This document shows, one piece after another, positions 55,751 through 64,000 of a stretch of DNA of 64,000 nucleotides. The stretch spans positions 4,714,501 to 4,778,500 of the forward strand of contig JARWKL010000011.1 in assembly GCA_029961685.1 (NCBI GenBank), written 5' to 3'. The position numbers and the translations under genes are program-made. How positions within the stretch are numbered: the stretch's first letter is position 1; the number at the start of each line of letters is the position of its first letter. This stretch comes from Aristolochia californica (Eukaryota > Streptophyta > Magnoliopsida > Piperales > Aristolochiaceae). The notes under the pieces are model-generated. The model was not told where the DNA came from, did no database searches, and saw only the letters and a program-made list of their open reading frames with translations.

Positions 55751-56104
55751 CCTGGCGCTGTGCTCAAATCCGCGTTAAAATCCAACAAATCTCCGTCCCC
55801 TCTCTCCCTTTCTAGTGAAGGTCCAGAGCGGAAAGCAACAATGCCTCAAATCGTTACCTAACGATATCAGAAATTTCCTTCAAAGTATGCCAATAAATCG
55901 TCTTGACGCTCTGCTTCTCGTTTTTCTCCTGGCTCTGTGCTCAAATCCTCGTTAAAATCCAACAAATCTCCTTCCCCTCCCTCCCTTTCTAGTAAAGGTC
56001 CAGAGTGGAAAGCAACAATGCCTCAAATCGTTACCTAACGATATCAGAAATTTCCTTCAAATTATGCCAATTAATCTTCTTGACGCTCTGCTTCTCGTTT
56101 TTCT
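55751..56104. repeat. 177-bp tandem duplication upstream of the signal peptidase gene
   Basis: Copy 1 55751-55927, copy 2 55928-56104. Landmarks CCTGGC, TGCTCAAATC and CTTGACGCTCTGCTTCTCG all recur at exactly 177 bp. Only scattered substitutions separate the copies. It lies in the promoter or 5' UTR. Confidence 0.93.
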
Positions 56105-56384
56105 CTTGTGCTCATCACCTCGAAGATCTCCAAGGTCCCTGGTCGAGTCTGTTCTTCTCCTTTATTTCCCCTCTTCTTCTTCTTCTGGACCTCAGGATTG
56201 GAGTTCGCGTTTTCCAATCGGTGCGGAAGAAGGAGATTTTGATCTTCTCTTCGAGCTGGAATCGAGGAGCGTCCACATTTCACTTTTTTGCTTCCTTATT
56301 GTTCAAGATTTTTACGCTCGTCTAGATCAAAGGATACGCCGTCTTCGAGTCTCAACAAAATGCCTTAAACCCTTTGAAGATTGA
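56064..56384 (+). other. 106-codon upstream open reading frame
   Basis: ATG at 56064 in the second tandem copy opens a frame (MPINLLDALLLVFLLCSSPR...) ending 35 bp before the chosen peptidase start. Serine-rich; no domain. It may be an uORF or chance; the first tandem copy has the same ATG at 55887 but stops after 22 codons. Confidence 0.4.
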
Positions 56385-56418
56385 TGTCGGTCTTCTTATT
56401 TGTCCCATTGTTTTGGTC

Positions 56419-56700
56419 ATGAACTTGGTTAGATTTTCGTCTTCTTTTGACCTTCTGTGCTGTCGATGGATGCCATGTCACGAGTTATTCCGTTATGTCC
56501 CTTTTTCTTGTTTTGAGTGGGCCGTGAATGGCGCAAATCTGACACGGTCTTTGGTGGATCAATGGTGGCCGAATCGAGGGGCGATGAAGAGCTTGGCAGC
56601 TCTGTTGATGATTTTTACCATGCTGGCGGAAATGCGAGAGATTATGTCGTGGTCAATGTATCCGTCCTTTCATAAAGGGGATAAATTCGTTGTTGAGAAG
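56419..56700 (+). CDS. Signal peptidase exon 1
   Basis: Residues 1-94, including the membrane anchor, catalytic Ser (WSMYPSF) and box C (GDKFVVEK); donor GTACAT. Confidence 0.85.
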
Positions 56701-59700
56701 GTACATCATTCTCTTCTCTATTTCCATTTCGCTCCTTCTTCCTTTTATTTTTTACTTTTTAATTTCTGGGTCGTTTCCAACAGAAAATGTAGCCTACTTA
56801 ATTTTTAATCAAATGCCAAATGCTTATAAGATTTATCGGGGAAGGAATATAAACGGTAGCTTATGAACAACAGAAATGTATGACAGTGGAAACAGTCCTG
56901 TGTAAAACTGATACGTCTAAAATAAGGGAAAAGGGTCAAAAGAAAGTGGAAGAGGGAAAGAGCTACGAACTGTGAAAGAGTGGTGATGATAATGACGCCA
57001 ATCTGAGAAAGGGCCTTGTCCAAGTTCTGAAATCAGAGTCAAGATAGGTTGGAATACGTCTGCTGCTTCTGGCAACTCGTGCTCTATTTTGTTGCCGCTA
57101 ATGAAAAGAGATACAATGTGGTAATTGCCCCTATAATCAGTTCTCTCGCCACCTTGTTACAGCTTTACTGAAAAGGCTAAATACCCAAAACACCCCTACT
57201 GATCTCCCTTACCCATCAACCCATAATTGTTGAAATTAACAATATAAAAGTACCTCATTTGTAAAACCGTATCAAAAACCTATTCTATCTATATCTATAT
57301 GCTGTTATGTGCTTGTCAAGAGTTAGTTTGCTCTCCAAAATGTTTATCTCAATTAAAGGGTTGAAGTTTGGAATTTTATTATTAGAAAATAATTTTTGGA
57401 ATTTGATTGAGTTTGGACATATGTTTTCCCCTCAATTAAGTAAGAAGAAAGGGGGTTTTGGAAGGTTGAGAAGGGGAGAAAAGGAAGGGGAGAAAGGAAG
57501 TTTTCTTTCTTGTCGGTAATAGCTCCTCCATTATCTTATGATATTTCTTTCAAATGCTTCAGTTACTTCCATTCTAAAGGACTTCAAAAAACGATCTACT
57601 CATGGTAATCACTATTACTGTTTGACAGTGATGGAATTCTAATAATTCTAACTCCAACCTATCCAAATGCACCTACTAACAATTTGAAGGTCTGTATGCG
57701 TAATTGAACATTTGATAGCTATTGGTTCTTGGCTTTAGTAGTCATGTACATGCAATTCTGAAGTTGACATTTTGTTTATGAATACATAAAGAGAACTTAA
57801 TTATTTATTAATTAATTTGTTTATCAATTTGCTTAATGGTAGAATGCTTAACTTAATTGAGGTGGGCAAACACTCATTTTAACCTCTGACGAGACAAATT
57901 GATGATATCACTGTTCTGGTTTACTTTTATGACATATTTACTGTGTGCTGGAAATGGAATCTCACAAGCGTTCATCCCCAGCTGAAGAAACAACAACCTC
58001 TTATATGTAACGCTCTGTCAATTTTGAAGTTCTAATTAAAATACTCTCAAAATGAGCAATTTTAGTAACAAAATTTGTTGTATAAATTTGAACCATGTTT
58101 TTGACAAGATTATGTTTAGAACCCTTTTAAGTCTCTTGTGGGGACATAAGATTGTGCACAACTTTGAGAAAAAGAGTTTCTTGAAGGAAAAAGAAGAAGA
58201 TAGGTTGATTGGAGCTTGTGCTTGTGTTGCAAGAAGACCCTCAGAGAGAAAAAAAGATAGGGATAGGGTTTTTCTTGGCTTTCCTATTCAACCACAAATG
58301 TCACTTTAAATAGATGATTACACCTCTAACATTAATCCTAACTGCTATTTAATGACCAAACAAACATTGCGAACTAAAGTAATTTCCTTTTCATTCTGCT
58401 TACACTTAAATTACATTAATACCCTTCACAAGATATTATTTCTCTCTTTCTAAAAAAAATCTTTCTAGAAAAAAAGACATTATTTCTCTACTAGCCAAGA
58501 TAGTGTTAAATTCCTCCCTCTAATAAGAAACTCTTCCTCGAGGTTCGACCATGACCATTGTAGCTTTTGTCATCCATTCGTCCCATGGTCTCGGGCTTTT
58601 GTAGATGCCTGCTCCCAGTGCAGGATCAACTGGTAGTCGAGTTATAGGCCACAGGGAGTTGAAAGGAAGAGATATTGAGAAAACATCATGGTCACCTTAT
58701 CTGAGAAGAAGGAATTTCAATCATAATTACCTTGGTAGGGCCTCTTCTTTTTGGGAAAAAAAAAATCTGCAAGCATGTTTGGTAGTAGGTGGAGCATAGC
58801 CTTCAAACCAACTACAACACATCCTCTTTTAGTTACCATTTTGTTGTTGGAGCCTTTGTGTGGGGTTGTCGGCATGAATTTTGGGAGCCTAAGATGGAGT
58901 CACAGCCTCAAACATTGGTTGATCTATCTTTTTTGGTTGAAAGGCTGAGGAAGTATCATTAACAAGTTGTTCGACATGAGGACATTGTGATATCTAAAGC
59001 TCGGGATGAACGCTTTGGGTTAGGCACTCCTTCCAATCTCAAAAAGCTTCTTCCAGCTTGGTTTTGATGACATGCAAGGGCTTGGAGTTGCCAAGCATGC
59101 AAGCCTTTGTTTTAAGTATGATTTTGGAAGACATATCTCAGGTTTTAGGAGACAGAGGCTACTCTAGTTTGTGACAACTCTGTTTCTAATTGCGACTTTT
59201 CTGCTTTGCGCAACATATGTCTAGTATGATATTTGGTTCTTTTAATGTCGATTTCTCTTTGTTGAAAAATTGGATTGAGAAAATGTTTTTTGGTGTTAGG
59301 AAATAAACTCATTAGTCTTTCATTAGAGGTATAATTTACAGTATGAAGTTGAGTTCTTGATTGAGCAAATTGTTAGTTGATTAAAGCTTCAGTTTGTCAC
59401 TCACAACTTGCTTCAGCTCTTTTTTTGCCGCTTCAAATTTCTAATATCGCTAGGTAGAAAAATCAAAATGAAAAGCTGTTTGATGCGTTGGAATGTGGAC
59501 TTGAAGGGTTTTCCTTCAAGATATAATTTGTGGTAAAAACAATTGTGGAAATAGAGGGGTCTGCTTTCCAATTTTTTTTTTAATTAATTAGGACTTGCTA
59601 AAAAACCAGACCTTTTTATCTGAGGAACGAACTGCTCTGTTACCTATCATTATAAGTCTCTAAAGATGACATAAGAGTGTGCACAACAATGGGAATAAGG

Positions 59701-62700
59701 ATTTCTAGAAGAAAAAAAGAAGAAGATAGACCAATTGGAGCTTGTGCTTGGGCTTTTGAATGAAGAAGTTACAACCCTAATACTAATCCAAATTGCTATT
59801 TAATGACCATGCTACCCTTATGAGCCTAAGTTCTTCCCTTGACATCCTGCTTACACCCGAATGACATTTATACTTATCAAGACACCATTTCTCAACTAGC
59901 TAGAGAGGGCCTGATAAATTACTTTGTTATACTTTCTGTGATTATGTGAAATAAACTGTGTTGCCTCTTAAACTTGTATCAGGTGACTTATTGCTTTCGA
60001 AGCCCTTCTGTTCATGAAATTGTGTTATTCCGAGTTCCTAGGAACATCCAGGTCAGTATTCTGACAGTTCATAGTTTTCTTGAAAACCTGTGTTGATTTA
60101 GCTTAATCAAGTCAATTTGAAGCTCACATATTATTCATCATCAGGTTTTGACATTTTCAACTATTTATTTTGATACTGTCTGGCCTCATATTTATGACTC
60201 TGAGTTCAGTTGGCAGATAAGTTTCAGTTTATATGATAAATTTTATGTTCAAATTGCTATTTGTCCCATCATGTTGCAGGAAAGGGAATATGAGAAGGAT
60301 CTTTTTGTTAAAAGAATTGTAGCAACTGCTGGTGACATTGTTGAGGTATGCTTCAAATGTTATGGAACTGAACTTTTACAAAAATTGTCTCCTGCTATTA
60401 TATTGTAATTTAAGGCAGAAAGATCTTGACTCTAAAACTAAGTAACCCTTAATGCTATTTTTTTTATCAGCTGATTTTGCACAAGGCAGTAAAATACTCA
60501 TTTACATAAATGTGGTGAAATATCTTAAAAGTGGGGCCCACTGGTGGACTCATATGTTTCTACCTAGCGAATGTATTTTTGTGATGTTTTTGCTGTTCCC
60601 AGTATAAATGCCCAAGACAAAGATAGATATAGCTCTCCTGAGAGTTCTTTTATGCAGTTGTACATAAGTAGAAAGTTTGTGCAGGAGCAACATTAAAATT
60701 TTGTATAATGATAGAAATCAAGTGAGACAAACTGCTATAGTGTTATATTTTATAGCTTTTTTTTTCACATCTATGTTCTACTCAAGTAACTTAAGGGGCT
60801 TGATTGCAGCTTTAAAAAGCAATGGCATTTATGTTAATGCAACTCCTACTAGAATACCTTAAAATGAATTATCTTTTTATTTTTTTATTTTTTATTATAT
60901 ATTTTGAACGTTGATTACTCATATATACTACCTCCAATACCCTAGATGAGAATTGAACCAAGACCTCATAGTAAAAACTGCTCCATGTGGTTATTGAGCT
61001 TAAGGCCAAATCTATTGAAAATAATATAATATTATCTTTTTGTGATGTACACTTTTTTTTTTTTTTTCAAGAGAGCAAGTTTTATGGTGATGTGTAATAT
61101 TGCTGTTAATTGCCAACCATTGGGTTCATTTGCTGTCATGTCATTGATGGGGATGAGCGATTCTTGTGTTAAATGGAGTGTACCAATTGGCTTTTGAGGA
61201 TGTTTCTTTCATCATTTGATGCTGGCCACATTAACACATTAAAGATAGTTCTATTTAGTTGACATATTTAAAAAAGCAGAAAACTTGTTTCTTATGAGCG
61301 ATATACTTAAAACTAAGTTAGGGAAATGAAAGAAGTTTCTTTTATAAAGATATATCTTTGCTTGTGGATGTAGACCAAATCTGATTATCGAAGGCTTAGT
61401 TGTTGATGTTATCTTTCTTTTCTAATACTTTCCTGATCGTGGCAGTCTTTGTTATTAGTGAGTGGATCAAGTGGTTTGAAGAACTTTGTTGTAGCTTCAC
61501 AAGTAGCAAATTGTCCAATCCAAGAGTGCCTTAACCGTAGAGGGAGGTCGTAAGTGGCTACTAATTGCAAGAACCTAAGGATATTTTTGTTATTCATAAA
61601 TTTATGGAGGAGTAATTTAAGAAGTTAAGTGTAATGGGCACAAGGGGAATACCTTTAGTTTATTGGTGTGGCATAGTTATTAGGTATCCTTCATAAAAAA
61701 AATAGTTATTAGGTATCAGTTGGGGTTTTATCTTAGGGATGCAATCATCAATTTAATAAGAAATTCTGCGGTTTGGGGAATTGAGACATGAACTGACTCT
61801 ACGAGGAGCATAAGGGTAACTGAGAAAAGGTCTGTAGGGCATAGTTGTATCTTGAATGTGTGAATAGCAGAATCAGTAACTTATTTTCTGCTGCTATGCA
61901 TACTGCTATTCATTCTAAAGATGCCTTTCCTCACCGGGAAAGAGAGAACCTAATCTATTCTTTCAAACATAAGAATAATCCCTTTTTCCTTGGCTTATCG
62001 AAGAAGTTTTTTAAAAACATGGGAACTAAGAGGAGAAAGCAGTGGAAGAGACAAGCAATAGCACAGGAACCTAAGCCGACTACCTATTGATTTTTAGAAG
62101 GAAAACTTGATTCCCTAAATCCAAGGAAGAAATGCTTGTTAGCACTCATTAGAGGAACTCCTTATTAATAACCTTCACTCACATTCTTTTAAATTTAATA
62201 TAATGTGAGATGAAATCGAGTCCATTATTAGAAGATCATTATTATAAGAATGCCTTTATTGCTCTTTAACTCTCTTCCAAAGGTCTAACAATAAGGAAGG
62301 GTAGGGGCATTTTGGCTATAAGAAGGTTGGTGGCAATCCGATTAGTGCAGCTCACTTCTAGGCTGAAAGGGAAAGAAAGACCTTTCTTTTAACTCGACAT
62401 CTTTGAGAGGGATTTTCTTTCTTTTTCAGGACAAGAAAAGGAACTCCTTCCTTTTCAGGATTGAAAAGAGCTCTTCGCCCATCTTTGGCCCTATCAAAGG
62501 AAAAATGTTAACCGTTTTATCACCTTTTTAGGGACAAGATAAAAGGGGACATCTGACTTGCTTCCTTTTGTTTTTACCTCTACTCCTGAAAGGGTGAATA
62601 GAGCAATAGTATGAGGCCAGGGAGATGACTAATGCAATGCAAGTTGACAAATCTATAAACGATACATAGAGGAAGTATTGTCATTTGGTATCAATTAGGA

Positions 62701-64000
62701 TTAATCTTAGTACTGATATCATCTATTTAATGTGAAACTCATGGTTGAGTAGGACAGCCAAGAAAAACACCTACTTTGTTTTTGCTTCTCTCTATCTTCT
62801 GCTCAAGCTTAATTACAAACTCCAACTAGACAACCTTTTTTCTTTCTTTTTTTTTTATTTTTTATTTCGAGTAGTCCTCATTTAATTTTTCTAGCACTCT
62901 TTTCCCTCTCACATTTGAGACATAAGAAAGTTTGTAATAGTTTTACTTCATTGTGGATTACATTTAGAAGGGATGCAAAGAGTCCCAGGTCAACTTCTGC
63001 AAACGTTGGCACAATGTATGTGGTTGGAAACAAGAAATGACAAATAATTTTTCCAAGGCTTGGTTGATGAACTTCATATTAGTTAAAATGTGGCATTATT
63101 TTTTGTCATACCACTATAAGAAAAGGAATCTTGTCGGACAAAACCATAGAGCCTCCAACAACAAGGGGATAAGAGTAGAATAGAACTAACGACCTCCATG
63201 GGCTTCGCATCTTCCAGGATCGCTTAAGAGGTCCACTTATCGTAGAGGGTGACTCCAAAGTCGCCATTGGCGGGTGTTCCAATGCTTCTTTCCCCTCATG
63301 GTGTCATTGGCAGTTTTTTCTTGATATTATGGACATTGTTTCCACTACCTCTTGTACTTGGTCCCATAGTCTTAGATCAGCCAATTTGGCTGTTGATTCG
63401 TGTGCTAAATTGGGTCCCTCCTTGTAATCTCTTGTTGTTAGGGGAGGCCTCCTTTTGATGTATTATTTTGCTTTTCTTCATAATAAAATCATCACTGTTT
63501 AAAAAAAAAAAAAAGTAGAACTAACAAAATATCCTCAGACTGCAAAGACAAACGTGAAGCTTTGCTTCCTCAGACTTCAAAGACAGACATGAAGCTTTGC
63601 TGAAGAAGAATCACATAGTTCAAATGGGACAGAGTTCAAACCTCACACAGTGACTAATTTACAAACAAAACTATTCAGCAATTGGATAGTATCTGGTATT
63701 CTAATGATAGTTCACAAGGGAACAGTTATCTCAAGATAAAACTTCAAAGTGTAAATTATGAAGCAAGTTTATGCTTCCTTGTTTAGAATTCAGGGAAGTG
63801 GACCTGGATTGACTCCCTGTGGTTGATTCGTTACTGAGGTTTCTATATTTGTTAGACTGATGGTTTTCTTTCTGTTTGTCAATCCTTTTAGTCTCTTTAG
63901 CCAATTATTAACTACCACTTCTTTAAGTCACTCTGCTATTTTGTCCATTACTAAAATCAAAGTGCAGGTTAAGCATGGATTTCTTTATGTTAATGGACGG
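56419..64000 (+). CDS. Type I signal peptidase, chloroplast processing peptidase-like, 5' part
   Basis: Exons 56419-56700, 59983-60051, 60280-60345 and 63968-64000+ (continues beyond the window); 150 codons visible, all junctions in phase 0. A membrane-bound serine protease of family S26 that removes transit or signal peptides. Box B WSMYPSF carries the catalytic Ser, box C is GDKFVVEK, and box D FVKRIVATAGD carries the general-base Lys; the GDN box lies outside the window. A hydrophobic anchor (SLAALLMIFTMLAEM) precedes box B. The start at 56419 is preferred because it places CRWMPC near residue 18, as I recall for plant chloroplast-processing-peptidase homologues; 56470 is the alternative. 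Plastid or mitochondrial location cannot be decided. Confidence 0.88.
56701..58114. other. Signal peptidase intron 1, first part
   Basis: No element recognised; AT-rich. Confidence 0.4.
58115..59935 (-). mobile_element. LTR element E, non-coding, in peptidase intron 1
   Basis: Two diverged LTRs (about 58115-58512 and 59646-59925) share TAAGTCTCT, GTGTGCACAACAA-like, AGAAGAAGATAG, ATTGGAGCTTGTGCTTG and GCTATTTAATGACCA. A mutated primer site (GCTCTGTTACC) at 59634 puts the 5' end on the right. The 1.1-kb interior has no pol motif. Borders are approximate; no TSD found. Confidence 0.7.
59983..60051 (+). CDS. Signal peptidase exon 2
   Basis: VTYCFRSPSVHEIVLFRVPR then NIQ; acceptor TATCAG, donor GTCAGT. 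Confidence 0.92.
60280..60345 (+). CDS. Signal peptidase exon 3
   Basis: EREYEKDLFVKRIVATAGDI then VE. Contains the catalytic Lys of box D. Confidence 0.93.
60346..63190. other. Signal peptidase intron 3, first part
   Basis: Mixed sequence. Around 60905-61010 it resembles 42134-42235 (GTTGATTAC...CAAGACCT), an unnamed repeat. 61850-62560 has a distinct purine/pyrimidine-block texture (GAAAGGGAAAGAAAGACC) of unknown origin. Confidence 0.35.
63191..63515 (+). mobile_element. Short 5'-truncated LINE with 10-bp TSD
   Basis: TSD TAGAACTAAC at 63181-63190 and 63516-63525; poly(A) 63501-63514. It encodes only the RNase H end (VEGDSKVAIGG, WCHWQ, RSANLAVDSCAKLG across frames). Its 3' UTR is close to that of 42540-43172. 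Confidence 0.9.
63968..64000 (+). CDS. Signal peptidase exon 4 (cut by window end)
   Basis: VKHGFLYVNGR after acceptor GTGCAG; matches the V..G.L.(V/I)NG strand after box D in the family. Confidence 0.88.

Noticed and set aside
61845..62090. 81-codon basic open frame
   Set aside because: First codon is not ATG, no known domain, inside an intron; listed only as possible organellar insertion.

Overview
The window is nuclear DNA from a flowering plant. Exon sequences bounded by GT...AG introns belong to three plant housekeeping genes, and most of the rest is degenerate plant-type LINE (ORF2 with a C-terminal RNase H) and Ty1/copia DNA. Very long, transposon-filled introns suggest a woody dicot or early-diverging angiosperm with a moderately large genome, but the species cannot be named from sequence alone. 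No rRNA, tRNA, CRISPR or bacterial-type operon was found.

Layout. (1) About 1-21,008 (+): the 3' part of a PROTEIN TARGETING TO STARCH-like gene, with a coiled coil followed by a CBM48 domain. Seven visible exons are separated by introns of 7.1 and 10.2 kb. The first of these introns holds a copia element (Copia-A, 4,769-9,914) with an ATGTG target duplication. The second holds rearranged copia pieces, a LINE 5' half and a second large copia (Copia-C). (2) 23,138-50,352 (+): a complete dolichol kinase (EVAN) gene, 14 exons, 562 codons, all junctions in frame, spread over 27.2 kb. Its introns hold many LINE copies, three of which (25,745-26,771, 37,251-38,910, 44,324-45,721) keep clear target-site duplications. 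They also hold two TRIM-like mini-LTR elements, a fold-back MITE, a solo LTR, and a non-coding LTR element with a GGTTC duplication. (3) 50,353-55,750: intergenic, with a third TRIM copy and a decayed copia gag. (4) 56,419-64,000+ (+): the 5' part of a type I signal peptidase gene of the chloroplast-processing-peptidase type. Four exons are visible and the gene runs off the window. A 177-bp tandem duplication lies just upstream.

The three host genes are unrelated in function (starch granule initiation, dolichyl phosphate synthesis for protein glycosylation, organellar signal-peptide removal). They share orientation only, so no operon or cluster logic is implied.

I did not find a convincing undescribed biological system. 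The best leads are structural: poly(C) tracts at one homologous position in several LINE copies; LINE insertions truncated to about 23-31 bp yet still flanked by duplications; a tandem field of GGAGG/CCTCC palindromes in an EVAN intron; a TRIM family whose interior is a 41-bp repeat array; and two non-coding LTR elements sharing a recurring roughly 45-bp leader motif.
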